This document shows, piece after piece, positions 7,720 through 16,576 of a DNA stretch of 64,000 bases. Origin of the DNA: Flavobacteriales bacterium UBA5040 (GTDB taxonomy: Bacteria; Bacteroidota; Bacteroidia; Flavobacteriales; Weeksellaceae). The position numbers and the translations under genes were made by a program. The notes below the pieces were generated by a model, which saw only the letters and a program-made list of their open reading frames with translations, ran no database searches and was not told the DNA's origin. The stretch covers positions 62,001 to 126,000 of the forward strand of contig DIBY01000024.1 in NCBI GenBank assembly GCA_002415135.1, given 5' to 3'. Each line of letters begins with the position of its first letter. Position 1 is the stretch's first letter.

Positions 7720-10461
7720 TTAAAATTGAAAGTTTAATCCTAATGAATACACTTTTGGTCTTTGATAAAATCCGTTATCAATATTTCCAAAAATCTCTGG
7801 ATCTACGCCGGTGTAATCAGTAACGACAAATACGTTCTGTGCCATACCGAATACTCTTAGATTTCCTCCTTTGCCGAAGATATCACCGAAGTCATATCCT
7901 AAAGTCAGGTTATCCATTCTCAAGAAGGAAGCATCTTCTACAAAAGCATCACTCCAATATTGTGGAGTTTTGAATCCGTAATTAGCTGTTGTGCTTGAGA
8001 TATTCTGTAAATAATCATTGGTCGCAATACTCTGCGTATTCGATTGAGAATCGAAGTTATTATAGACATAATTTCCAATAACGGCTCTCAATGAAGTTGA
8101 TAAATCCCAGTTTTTAAACTTGAATTTGGTTGAGAATCCGAACGTAGCGTCTGGTGTAGTCGACTGATAGAAATATTTATCTTCTTTATCAATTTTACCA
8201 TTGCCATCTCTGTCAACATAAACTCCGTCCATTGGTTTACCAGCGCTGTCATAAACCTGTTGGTAAACTAAGAAACTGAATGGAGTGTACCCAACACTGT
8301 GTCCTTGAACATTGTTACCAGTACCTCCAGAAATCCCTCCTTGTTCAATAATATAACCATCAGCTACATCATCAAATTGAGTTACTTTTGGATTGTAGTG
8401 AGCAACGTTGAAACTGAAGTCCCAAGTGAAGTTTTCTGTTTTTACTGGGTTCACATTAAGTAAGAATTCAAAACCGTCAGTTTCCATCTGGCCAATATTC
8501 TTAATGTTTTTGTTACTGAACTCCCCTGCTGGAACTCCAACCTGTGCCAATAGATCTCTCGTATTTTTCTTGAACCAGTCAATTGAACCCGAAACTCTGT
8601 TTCTCCAGAATCCAAAATCCAATCCTGCGTTAATTGTTTCAGTAGTTTCCCAGGTTAGATTCGGGTTGTACTGAGTTGGACGATACATAAAATAGAATTG
8701 ATCTCCAAAACCGTATTGTGCAGTAGAAGTAGAAACTCCGTAAGAAGGGAATGAGTTATAATAACCACCTACTTCCTGTTGTCCTGTTTCTCCCCAACCT
8801 GCTCTTAGTTTTAAATCTGAAAATACACTGGAATCTTTTAAGAAAATTTCGTTTTTAATTTTCCAGGCTCCTGAAGCTGCATAAAAGGTTCCCCAGTTAT
8901 TCTTTAGATCAACACCATTATAAAATCGAGAAGTAGCATCTCTTCTTACCGATCCGGTTAAGATATATTTATTAGCAATGGTAAAAATTCCTCTACCATA
9001 AAATCCTAATAAGGTCAATTTTCCTTCATAGTCATTGTCACCAGTAGGAAGTTTGTCTGCGCCATAATAAGTAAGAGCAGATGGAACTTTATTATGAAAC
9101 TGCTGGTAAGAATAACCCGCTAACAAATCAACTTTCGTATCGATTGCTGAGATTGTTTTTACATAATTCAAATAAGTTTCTAATAACTGATTTGTTTTTT
9201 CCTGAGTGTAGTCTCTTCTCGTACTTAAGTTTCCAGAAGATAGAACGCCAGCATATCCTGGATATTCTGTAACTGCTCCTGTTCCTTTTTGATAATCATA
9301 TCCACCTACTACATTTAAATGCAAGTCTGGTAAGAAATGGAATTTGTAATCTAAATGTATATTTCCAATACCACGGAAAACCGTAGATACATCTCTTCTA
9401 CCGTACAAAGAACCCAGTGGGTTTCTGGTAGCATTCACATTCAGGTTATCTTCATTCAACCACCATTCCCAATAGTTATTTACTCTATCTCCTTTTGGTG
9501 AATAATCATAAACTTGCTGAGTTGGATCAAAAAACTGTGCTGCACCGATAACTCCGGCAGGAAAACGGTTTTCTGTCATCGATCCTTTAATGTTAGCGAC
9601 AACGCTCAGGTGTTTGTCGAAAAATTTCGGCGATAAATTTAAACCAACAGAAGTTCTTTTAAATTCATTGGTTTTTACAATACCGTTCTGTTCGGTGTAT
9701 CCTAAAGATAAACGGTACGGCAATTTTTTAATTCCACCAGAGATGGCAACATTGTTGTCGGTTCCCCAAGCTTCCTGATAAATAAGATCTTGCCAATTGG
9801 TATTAGCAGTTCCTAACATGTCAAGATATTTTTGTTGAGTGGCATTTTTAATTACAAACTCTCTGAATTCGTCAGCGGTCAAAACATCCTGAGTTCCCAT
9901 TTTTGTAGAAACGGAGGCAGACGTTGAAAAGTTAACTTTCACTCTACCAGATGATCCTTTTTTCGTGGTAATTAAAATTACCCCATTGGAAGCTCTGTTA
10001 CCATAAATAGCAGCAGCAGAAGCATCTTTTAAAACATCGAAAGATTCGATATCATTTGGATTGATCAATGCTAAAGCGTTTGATGCTCCAGAAATACCGT
10101 CGAAATCCATTGGAACTCCATCGATTACAATTAATGGATCATTTTTCGCCGTTAACGACGCTCCACCTCTAATACGAATGGTTGCTCCAGAACCTGGATT
10201 TCCACCGTTTCCGGTTACTGTTACCCCGGGAGCTTTACCTTGGATCAATTGATCTGCAGACGTAGAACCTGGATTAAAATCTTTGGAAGTAATAGAAGCG
10301 ATCGATCCGGTAAGATCTTCTTTCTTCTGCTTTCCATACCCAATTAAAACAACCTGCTCAATCTCCGCCGTTTTTAGCGTGTCAGTTGTTTGTGCGTCCA
10401 ACATCGCTCCAAGCAATAAGAAGGCTGGTGCGATTTTTAAAACTTTCGTATAGTTTCTCAC
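7720..10461 (-). CDS. susC: SusC-type TonB-dependent outer-membrane transporter
   Basis: TonB-dependent channel importing maltooligosaccharides across the outer membrane, powered by TonB/ExbBD. Signal peptide residues 1-23. The plug domain begins almost at once (VVLIGYGKQKKEDLTGSI) and includes IRIRGGASL, DPLIVIDGVP and AAAIYGNRASNGVILITTKK. A long 22-strand barrel ends YSLGLNFQF, with the usual terminal Phe. At 913 residues it lacks the ~80-residue carboxypeptidase-like N-terminal extension found in many SusC proteins. The frame opens with GTG at 10461; I found no ATG in frame upstream. First gene of the sus operon. Confidence 0.94.
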   Translation of the reverse strand: MRNYTKVLKIAPAFLLLGAMLDAQTTDTLKTAEIEQVVLIGYGKQKKEDLTGSIASITSKDFNPGSTSADQLIQGKAPGVTVTGNGGNPGSGATIRIRGGASLTAKNDPLIVIDGVPMDFDGISGASNALALINPNDIESFDVLKDASAAAIYGNRASNGVILITTKKGSSGRVKVNFSTSASVSTKMGTQDVLTADEFREFVIKNATQQKYLDMLGTANTNWQDLIYQEAWGTDNNVAISGGIKKLPYRLSLGYTEQNGIVKTNEFKRTSVGLNLSPKFFDKHLSVVANIKGSMTENRFPAGVIGAAQFFDPTQQVYDYSPKGDRVNNYWEWWLNEDNLNVNATRNPLGSLYGRRDVSTVFRGIGNIHLDYKFHFLPDLHLNVVGGYDYQKGTGAVTEYPGYAGVLSSGNLSTRRDYTQEKTNQLLETYLNYVKTISAIDTKVDLLAGYSYQQFHNKVPSALTYYGADKLPTGDNDYEGKLTLLGFYGRGIFTIANKYILTGSVRRDATSRFYNGVDLKNNWGTFYAASGAWKIKNEIFLKDSSVFSDLKLRAGWGETGQQEVGGYYNSFPSYGVSTSTAQYGFGDQFYFMYRPTQYNPNLTWETTETINAGLDFGFWRNRVSGSIDWFKKNTRDLLAQVGVPAGEFSNKNIKNIGQMETDGFEFLLNVNPVKTENFTWDFSFNVAHYNPKVTQFDDVADGYIIEQGGISGGTGNNVQGHSVGYTPFSFLVYQQVYDSAGKPMDGVYVDRDGNGKIDKEDKYFYQSTTPDATFGFSTKFKFKNWDLSTSLRAVIGNYVYNNFDSQSNTQSIATNDYLQNISSTTANYGFKTPQYWSDAFVEDASFLRMDNLTLGYDFGDIFGKGGNLRVFGMAQNVFVVTDYTGVDPEIFGNIDNGFYQRPKVYSLGLNFQF

Positions 10462-11065
10462 AAAAATAAAATTTATGGATTAATATTTAATCTAATTACT
10501 CGGTTAAAAGTAGCGATGCAATTTAACATTTTTTTTACCTATCATAATATTTTTTGCGAAAATGTTAATTATTCGTGACAATTATCATCATTGGAGAAGT
10601 CGTTAAAAAATCAACTATTTGATTTTTAGCGCTTTACTTAAAATACGTTTTCTTAATTACTTCTGTTAAATTAACAATAATCCAAACGGCTGTTTAGCAA
10701 AAAATCAACGGTGGAAACAAAATTTTGACCTTACTGAAAATTTCATAATGATTACATAAGAATTACTCTATCAATTTTCACATCTATTACAGAATACTAA
10801 TTTTTATAGAAAATTAAGACAAGATATTGGGAACTAAGAATAAGTATAAGAAGACTTAGGCAATCCTAAATTGCTTACTTATTATTTAAAGGAAACCAAG
10901 AATGTCTTGTAGAAAAGTATTATTTTAAGTCGAAAAATAAATACTCAAAATCTAAACCATAAAAATAACGCGTAAGAATAGGTGATAAAAAAATTAAAAT
11001 CCGAAAACAATGATTTTTAATTAACTCGCAGAACTCTTATCTTTGCAAAAATTAGAAAGATAAAA
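10462..11065. other. 604-bp AT-rich divergent intergenic region (susC / metG)
   Basis: No convincing coding frame. It should hold the sus operon promoter and regulator site as well as the metG promoter. A -7 motif for metG lies at 11038-11045. A small hairpin (GCAAT, loop, ATTGC) is at 10860-10874. A perfect TAttTTTG on the minus strand at 10461-10468 touches the susC GTG. No susR-like regulator gene lies in the window. Confidence 0.6.
11038..11045 (+). promoter_or_regulatory. TAtcTTTG -7 element, metG
   Basis: A perfect match to the Bacteroidota -7 consensus TAnnTTTG, 20 nt before the metG ATG. This gives an expected leader of roughly 15 nt. No clear TTG -33 box is visible. Confidence 0.55.
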
Positions 11066-13099
11066 ATGTCAGATAGAAAATTAATTACCGCAGCCTTGCC
11101 GTACGCCAACGGACCGGTACATATTGGCCATTTAGCTGGAGTTTATATTCCCGCTGATGTTTATGCGAGATTTCAAAGAAGACTGGGAAAAGACGTTGCA
11201 TTTATTTGCGGTTCTGATGAACACGGAATTCCTATTACGATTCGTGCAAAAAAGGAAGGCGTAACTCCACAGGATATCGTTGACAAATACCACGGAATAA
11301 TTAAGAAATCTTTCGAAGATCTGGGAATTTCTTTTGATGAATATTCCAGAACTACTTCTGAAAGACATCACGACGTTAGTCAGGATTTTTTCAAGACCTT
11401 ATATAATAAAGGAAAGTTTATCGAAGAAGTTTCCGAACAGTATTTCGATGAGCAGGCCAACGAATTTTTAGCCGACCGATATATCGTCGGAACTTGCCCG
11501 AACTGTCGTAACGACAATGCTTACGGCGATCAGTGCGAAAAATGTGGTTCTACCCTTTCGCCTTCAGAATTGATCAATCCAAAATCAATGTTGAGCGGAA
11601 ATATTCCGATCTTAAAGGAAACCAAAAACTGGTATCTTCCATTAAATGAATATGAAGATTTTTTGAACGAATGGATCATCGAAGGTCATAAAGACGACTG
11701 GAAACCGAATGTTTATGGTCAGGTTAAATCTTGGTTGACCGACGGTTTGAAACCGAGAGCAATGACCAGAGATTTGAATTGGGGCGTTCCCGTTCCACTA
11801 CCTGGCGCTGATGGAAAAGTACTTTATGTTTGGTTTGATGCACCGATTGGTTATATTTCTTTCACTCAGGAATGGGCAGAAAAAAACGGGAAAGACTGGA
11901 AAGATTATTGGCAAAATGAAAATACAGATCTGGTTCATTTCATCGGAAAAGACAATATCGTTTTTCACTGTATTATTTTCCCGGCGATGATGAAGGCGCA
12001 TGGTGATTATATTATGCCAACCAATGTTCCGGCTTTTGAATTTTTAAATTTAGAAAACGACAAGATCTCAACTTCCCGTAACTGGGCAGTTTGGGCACAC
12101 GAATATGTTCAGGAATTCCCGGGACAGCAAGATGTTTTGCGTTACTCACTTCTTTCTTCCGCTCCGGAAACCAAGGACAATAATTTTACCTGGAAAGATT
12201 TTCAGACCAAAAATAATTCAGAGTTGGTGGGAATTTTCGGAAACTTTATCAACAGAGTTGCCGTTCTAATTCATAAATATTACGATGGCGTTGTTCCAGC
12301 CGGAAATGAAAATGCAGAAGAAATAAATGAAGTCTCCAAAGCTGCAACCGAAGTTGAAAATTTCTTAGAACATTATGAATTCAGAAATGCATTGACTGCC
12401 ATGATGAATCTGGCCCGTTTTGGAAATCAATACCTTCAAATTGAAGAGCCCTGGAAAACAATTAAAGACCATCCAGAAAAAGCGGCACAATCTCTTTTCG
12501 TGGCTGCACAAATCGCAGTTGGATTAGCACAGATTTTTGAACCATTCCTACCTTTCAGTGCAGAGAAATTACAGAAAATGTTTAATGTCTCTCAATTAAC
12601 TTGGGAAGAAATTAAAAATGAAAAAGTTCTCATCAAAACCGGACATCAAATTAATCCGTCAGAATTGTTATTCTCGAAAATTGAAGATGAAACGATTGAA
12701 TTCCAGATTCAGAAATTAGAGAATACCAAAGAATCCAATAAAAAAACAAATCCTAAAGCCAACCCGATGAAAGAAGAAATCCAATTCGACGATTTTACAA
12801 AAATAGATTTAAGAACTGCAACCATTTTAACTGCTGAAAAAGTAGAAAAAGCAGATAAACTTTTGAAATTCTCGGTTGATACGGGAGTTGATGTAAGAAC
12901 TGTTGTTTCAGGTGTTGCCGAAAGTTTCACGCCGGAAGAATGTGTTGGAAAACAAGTCATGATCTTACTCAATCTTGCTCCACGAAAAATCCGCGGAATC
13001 GAATCACAGGGAATGTTGCTTTTAACCAATAACGCTGAAGGAAAACTAGTTTTTGTAACACCAACTGAAACGGTGGAAAACGGTGTTGAGATCGGATAA
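11066..13099 (+). CDS. metG: Methionyl-tRNA synthetase
   Basis: Charges tRNA-Met with methionine using ATP. The class I HIGH motif is at residues 19-22 (YANGPVHIGH). A zinc knuckle CPNC...CEKCG sits in the CP insertion. The KMSKS loop appears as KISTSRNWAVW, a variant usual in this phylum as far as I recall. The anticodon-binding helix bundle follows. A C-terminal tRNA-binding OB domain begins around residue 575 (FTKIDLRTATI...EKADKLLKF), so this is the long form with the EMAP-II-like dimerisation domain. The 677 residues are a normal length. It ends in a strong hairpin terminator. Confidence 0.97.
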   Translation: MSDRKLITAALPYANGPVHIGHLAGVYIPADVYARFQRRLGKDVAFICGSDEHGIPITIRAKKEGVTPQDIVDKYHGIIKKSFEDLGISFDEYSRTTSERHHDVSQDFFKTLYNKGKFIEEVSEQYFDEQANEFLADRYIVGTCPNCRNDNAYGDQCEKCGSTLSPSELINPKSMLSGNIPILKETKNWYLPLNEYEDFLNEWIIEGHKDDWKPNVYGQVKSWLTDGLKPRAMTRDLNWGVPVPLPGADGKVLYVWFDAPIGYISFTQEWAEKNGKDWKDYWQNENTDLVHFIGKDNIVFHCIIFPAMMKAHGDYIMPTNVPAFEFLNLENDKISTSRNWAVWAHEYVQEFPGQQDVLRYSLLSSAPETKDNNFTWKDFQTKNNSELVGIFGNFINRVAVLIHKYYDGVVPAGNENAEEINEVSKAATEVENFLEHYEFRNALTAMMNLARFGNQYLQIEEPWKTIKDHPEKAAQSLFVAAQIAVGLAQIFEPFLPFSAEKLQKMFNVSQLTWEEIKNEKVLIKTGHQINPSELLFSKIEDETIEFQIQKLENTKESNKKTNPKANPMKEEIQFDDFTKIDLRTATILTAEKVEKADKLLKFSVDTGVDVRTVVSGVAESFTPEECVGKQVMILLNLAPRKIRGIESQGMLLLTNNAEGKLVFVTPTETVENGVEIG

Positions 13100-13120
13100 A
13101 ATCTAAATTAAAAACAAATG

Positions 13121-13150
13121 AATGGGCATAAGAATGCCCATTTTTTTTTT
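13121..13150 (+). terminator. metG terminator
   Basis: Stem AATGGGCAT / ATGCCCATT around a 3-nt loop, then ten T residues. It overlaps a possible upstream ATG (13118) for the next gene, which argues against that start. Confidence 0.85.
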
Positions 13151-13816
13151 ATGATGGTAAAGAAAAGTGTTTTAGCAAAACTCTCTGACCGGGAGCTGGA
13201 TAAATATCTGGAGATCAACAACCGCTTTGTTCCTGAAGCTGTAAAAATGGCTTTTCAAATCCTGGAAGAAAGAGGTAGAATTTTCTCGGCGGACGAAAAA
13301 GTGAATATTCAAAACATCATTCAAAACAAGATTGACGCAGAACAAGCGCACAAACAAGAAGAACATGAAGATCTAACCGATCACTTCACTACCGATTCAT
13401 CTGCCATTCGTCTATATTCAAGAACATTAATATTAACCTCCAGTTTATTTCTGGGAACTTTATATGGCGCGACGCTTTTAGCTCTAAATTTCATTAAGTT
13501 ACAGAAATACACTCGCGCAATTTTCAGTTTATCGTTCGGTTTTATTTACGTTCTCTTTCAGTATTATGCTTATCAATTTCTAGTTGAAAACAATCTTATA
13601 ACTTCTGGCAGATATAGTCCAGAAATTCTTCCAATCGTAATCGGACCAGTACTTTTGATTTTAATTTGGGTAAGTTCAGAATTAAAGAGATTACCGTACC
13701 GATCAGAATCTTATTTAATACCGATCCTATTAGCAATTGTAATATTGATCATTATTGTCACCAACTACAACGGCTGGTTCTCCTCTTATTTTCTGATGCA
13801 AATTCTTGATCGGTAA
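13151..13816 (+). CDS. Membrane protein with four C-terminal helices, unknown function
   Basis: I do not recognise this family. From the ATG pair at 13151/13154 the protein has about 221 residues. The N-terminal ~85 are soluble and charged (LSDRELDKYLEINNRF, FQILEERG, then a Gln/Glu-rich stretch). Four hydrophobic segments follow, near TLILTSSLFLGTLYGATLL, FSLSFGFIYVLFQYYAY, PIVIGPVLLILIWV and PILLAIVILIIIV. An ATG at 13118 lies inside the metG terminator hairpin and is rejected as the start. It is convergent with the methyltransferase gene 16 bp away. An inner-membrane location is inferred. Confidence 0.65.
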   Translation: MMVKKSVLAKLSDRELDKYLEINNRFVPEAVKMAFQILEERGRIFSADEKVNIQNIIQNKIDAEQAHKQEEHEDLTDHFTTDSSAIRLYSRTLILTSSLFLGTLYGATLLALNFIKLQKYTRAIFSLSFGFIYVLFQYYAYQFLVENNLITSGRYSPEILPIVIGPVLLILIWVSSELKRLPYRSESYLIPILLAIVILIIIVTNYNGWFSSYFLMQILDR

Positions 13817-13832
13817 AAGCAGTTGTTTCCAA

Positions 13833-14537
13833 TTATTTCTTAGTCAATCTCGCTAAAAAAGAATCTTCTTCCTGCAGCATTTTTTCGATCGTAAATCCAT
13901 TATTTTCAACGGCTCTTTTCATGGTTTCAAAATCCAGATACAACCATTTGATCGGTTTTTCTGTATCTAATTTGTAATGAACAAAATAATCGACTTCGCC
14001 ATAATAGTGATCCGCAGGAACCATAACCCCGCCGTCATCAGCTTTATCGTACATGTAAAGAATATCGGTGCTGTCAATTAAAATTTGTCCGTCTTCATTT
14101 AAAAGCGAGTGCAATTTTTCGAGATATAAATCGATTTTGTCCAGCGATTGAAAAATTCCGGTTCCGTTCATTAACAACAAAATTGTATCGTAAGTTTCGC
14201 CTGAATATTCTAGAATATCTGAACACAAAGTATTTTTAACGCCACGCAGTTCACAAACTTCAATGGACTTCGGAGAAAAATCTAAGGCCAGCACATCTAA
14301 ATCTTTTTCATTTTGAAGATATAAACTGTGCGAACCAGCGCCAGCTCCAATATCCAAAACTTTACCTTTAGTTAATTCCAAAGCTTTTTGTTCGACCAAA
14401 TTCATCTCCTCAAAATCCCGAAAGAGATAGTCAACCGGCAAATCATCCATTTCAGAAATAGAAGTTTCTGTCAATAAATTCTCAGGACTTTCATCGTGAT
14501 AAAAATCCCAGATCGCCTGTCCCATTAAATCTTTCAT
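13833..14537 (-). CDS. Class I SAM-dependent methyltransferase
   Basis: Rossmann-fold methyltransferase of 234 residues with unknown substrate. Motif I is KVLDIGAGAGSHSLYL (about residues 59-74). The acidic end of strand 2 is LALDFSPKSIEVCE. Motif II/III region is YDTILLLMNGTGIFQSLDKIDLYLEKL. The C-terminus (FETMKRAVENNGFTIEKM) resembles small-molecule methyltransferases. It has its own -7 element at 14554-14561 with a TTG 20 bp further out. No neighbouring gene points to a pathway. Confidence 0.85.
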   Translation of the reverse strand: MKDLMGQAIWDFYHDESPENLLTETSISEMDDLPVDYLFRDFEEMNLVEQKALELTKGKVLDIGAGAGSHSLYLQNEKDLDVLALDFSPKSIEVCELRGVKNTLCSDILEYSGETYDTILLLMNGTGIFQSLDKIDLYLEKLHSLLNEDGQILIDSTDILYMYDKADDGGVMVPADHYYGEVDYFVHYKLDTEKPIKWLYLDFETMKRAVENNGFTIEKMLQEEDSFLARLTKK

Positions 14538-14553
14538 TCCTATTAAATTTTGC

Positions 14554-14561
14554 CAAAAATA
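14554..14561 (-). promoter_or_regulatory. TAttTTTG -7 element, methyltransferase gene
   Basis: Perfect -7 consensus on the minus strand, 16 nt before the ATG at 14537. A minus-strand TTG at 14582-14584 gives a 20-bp spacer, within the known flavobacterial range. Confidence 0.6.
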
Positions 14562-14663
14562 AGGAAATATTAAGCACCAATCAATCGATGAAACGTTTTA
14601 ACAAAAAACGTCATCGATTTAATAACAGAATGACTAATTTAGTTCTACCATTAATCAAGAACG

Positions 14664-15137
14664 ATGCGAAAAATTGATCAACTCTTTACCGAATATGGGG
14701 AAAGCCATCAAAATCAGACCAACAAATTGATCCACTGGATCTGTGTTCCCTTCATTTTTTGGTCTATTCTAGGATTTATATCTTTGATTCCGACGCCTCA
14801 TTTTTGCTCTCAATATTTTGGGTGTATCAGTATCGCAAGCCTTATATCGATAGCTTTGGTGACAGTCTTTTATTTCAGCTTATCGTGGAGAATCGGCCTT
14901 ATTATGATTTTCGTGATGTTATTAATGGAACATCTGGTTTATTTCATTAATATCGAATTTGCACAAAAATCATGGATGGTCTTTTTGGTGATCTTTATTC
15001 TTTCCTGGATCGGACAGTTTTATGGGCATAAAATAGAGGGCAAGAAACCAAGCTTTCTCAAAGATTTGCAGTTTTTATTAATCGGCCCGATTTGGTTGCT
15101 TCATTTTATTTTAAAGAAACTGAATCTAAAGTACTAA
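14664..15137 (+). CDS. Mpo1-like (DUF962) membrane protein
   Basis: Member of the DUF962/Mpo1 family; the yeast relative is an iron-dependent dioxygenase acting in alpha-oxidation of 2-hydroxy fatty acids. The 157 residues show the family pattern: H15 and H24 in YGESHQNQTNKLIHWICVP; hydrophobic segments; MEHLVYFIN; and the C-terminal signature WIGQFYGHKIEGKKPSF...LLIGPIWLL. The conserved histidines are the likely iron ligands. Three to four membrane helices are visible. Whether the bacterial protein has the same activity is inference. Confidence 0.82.
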   Translation: MRKIDQLFTEYGESHQNQTNKLIHWICVPFIFWSILGFISLIPTPHFCSQYFGCISIASLISIALVTVFYFSLSWRIGLIMIFVMLLMEHLVYFINIEFAQKSWMVFLVIFILSWIGQFYGHKIEGKKPSFLKDLQFLLIGPIWLLHFILKKLNLKY

Positions 15138-15236
15138 AATGACTTCTCTCATATTTCGACTTTTGACCGGTCTAAAAATAAGTAACCGCTGATCAAAGCC
15201 TTAAATTGCGGAACATTAATTTTAAAAGACAAAGCG

Positions 15237-15635
15237 ATGATCAAAAAAATAATTCTTCTTACTACGTTTTTATTTCTTGTATTCTCTTGCGGAACTAGAG
15301 AAGACGAAACGGATAACGAACAATATATTGGCGTTTGGAATTGGGTTTCAACGGATGGAGGAATAGGTAATATTCATCAAACCCCAGCGAATACAGGAAT
15401 CGCCAGAACATTAACGCTCACTGCAGAATCAAACTATACCATCAAAGAAAATACAGTCGTAATAAGCGAGGGAACTTATTATTTAGGAAGAGCAGTTACG
15501 AATACTGATCATCTGGAAAAGCTATTCCTTAATTTAAGTGAGGATCAAAACTTAATTATTGAGAGTTTTAATTCAAGTGACCTGTATATAAGCGAAGACC
15601 ATAACGATGGCCTGAAATACCATTATTCAAAATAA
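15237..15635 (+). CDS. Small lipoprotein, lipocalin-like, unknown function
   Basis: Predicted 132-residue lipoprotein: signal MIKKIILLTTFLFLVFS then Cys18. The mature part reads like a small beta-barrel: YIGVWNWVSTDGG near the start (a lipocalin-like GxW), then alternating strands TLTLTAESNYTIKENTVVISEGTYY cut by turns. No known family is recognised with confidence. It is followed by a bidirectional terminator shared with the convergent gene downstream. The 99 bp upstream hold no clear promoter. Confidence 0.7.
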   Translation: MIKKIILLTTFLFLVFSCGTREDETDNEQYIGVWNWVSTDGGIGNIHQTPANTGIARTLTLTAESNYTIKENTVVISEGTYYLGRAVTNTDHLEKLFLNLSEDQNLIIESFNSSDLYISEDHNDGLKYHYSK

Positions 15636-15657
15636 ACTGCATTACATTACTTCAAAT

Positions 15658-15690
15658 AAAAAAAGGTCAGAAATATCTGACCTTTTTTTA
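15658..15690. terminator. Bidirectional terminator
   Basis: Stem AAAAGGTCAG / CTGACCTTTT with loop AAATAT and T/A runs on both sides. It lies between convergent genes ending at 15635 and 15708, so it can serve both. Confidence 0.85.
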
Positions 15691-15707
15691 TTAAAAACTA
15701 TTTACTA

Positions 15708-16085
15708 CTATTCACCAAAGTGACTTTTCACTTTTTCTAAAAAGTGTTCGTCGCTCATTTTTTGATCGGTGTCAAGGGTTACTTTTAAGTTTTTGAACTG
15801 CGCTGTTTCAGCTAAATGATTTTTAAACTGTTCTTGAATCGTTCCCGTACCGGTTAAGTAAAGTTCTTGGGTGTTGGTGATAAGATGCTCTAAATCTTTG
15901 AAGAACTTCGCCGTATTGGTTTGCTCTACATTGTTTGCATTTTTCTCACTTGAGTTACCGTGCTGAACATCTCTTTTTACCGGATCACAAACGAAAAATT
16001 TATAAGCACTTTCGATATCGTGATTTTTCACAACGGTTGCATTTTCTGAATCCATCCAGATTCCTGCTAATTTTTTATCTGACAT
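15708..16085 (-). CDS. Conserved small protein, possibly eRF1-domain-3-like
   Basis: A 125-residue soluble protein I cannot name with confidence. It opens KKLAGIWMDSENATVV, has a central FVCDPVKRDVQHGNSS, and a C-terminal half with KFFKDLEHLI, ELYLTGTGTIQEQFKNHLAE and a final KVKSHFGE. The strand-turn-helix LYLTGTGTIQEQFKNHL recalls the C-terminal domain of archaeal/eukaryotic release-factor-like bacterial proteins, but this is a weak visual match only. It stands alone on the minus strand with no clear promoter motif. Confidence 0.6.
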   Translation of the reverse strand: MSDKKLAGIWMDSENATVVKNHDIESAYKFFVCDPVKRDVQHGNSSEKNANNVEQTNTAKFFKDLEHLITNTQELYLTGTGTIQEQFKNHLAETAQFKNLKVTLDTDQKMSDEHFLEKVKSHFGE

Positions 16086-16185
16086 AATTTAAAATTTTAA
16101 TGTTAAGAATGATGTAAGACAAGAATGATGCAAAGCTGATGTTAATGGTTGTTAAAGTATTAAATTCGTTTCAAAATTAAAGATA

Positions 16186-16563
16186 ATGGATGAAAACGAA
16201 ATTTCTTATCTCATCAGAAAGTGCATTTTTAATGTATACAATAAATTAGGACCTGGCTTACTAGAGTCGGTTTATCACAGAATTTTGATCTACGAACTGG
16301 AAGAAAATGGACTTGAAGTAAAGTCTGAAGTAATCCTGCCAATAATATATGATGAAAAAGTTTTTGATATTAATTTCAGAATAGATATCCTTGTTGAAAA
16401 CAAAGTTATCTTAGAATTAAAATCCGTGAAAGAATTAGAACCTGTCCACTATAAACAATTAAATACCTATCTGAAACTATCAGGCAATAAATTAGGTTTG
16501 TTAGTCAATTTTAACACAACTAATATTTTGACTGGAATTAAAAGAGTGGCTAATAATTTGTGA
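16186..16563 (+). CDS. GxxExxY family protein (PD-(D/E)XK-like)
   Basis: Member of the GxxExxY family, named for the motif seen here as GLLESVY (about residues 25-31). The second half has a nuclease-fold pattern: FRIDILVENKVILELKSV supplies the Asp and the E-L-K of a PD-(D/E)XK core, then HYKQLNTYLKLSG. The 125-residue length is typical. Biological role is unknown; the family is widespread and patchily distributed, which suggests mobility (established for distribution, inferred for function). A 26-bp imperfect inverted repeat follows directly after its stop codon. Confidence 0.88.
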   Translation: MDENEISYLIRKCIFNVYNKLGPGLLESVYHRILIYELEENGLEVKSEVILPIIYDEKVFDINFRIDILVENKVILELKSVKELEPVHYKQLNTYLKLSGNKLGLLVNFNTTNILTGIKRVANNL

Positions 16564-16576
16564 AGTATTTTGTTCC

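Noticed and set aside
12709..13029. 106-residue antisense frame within metG
   Set aside because: Lies fully opposite the conserved tRNA-binding domain of metG; no promoter, no recognisable motif, composition of a shadow frame.
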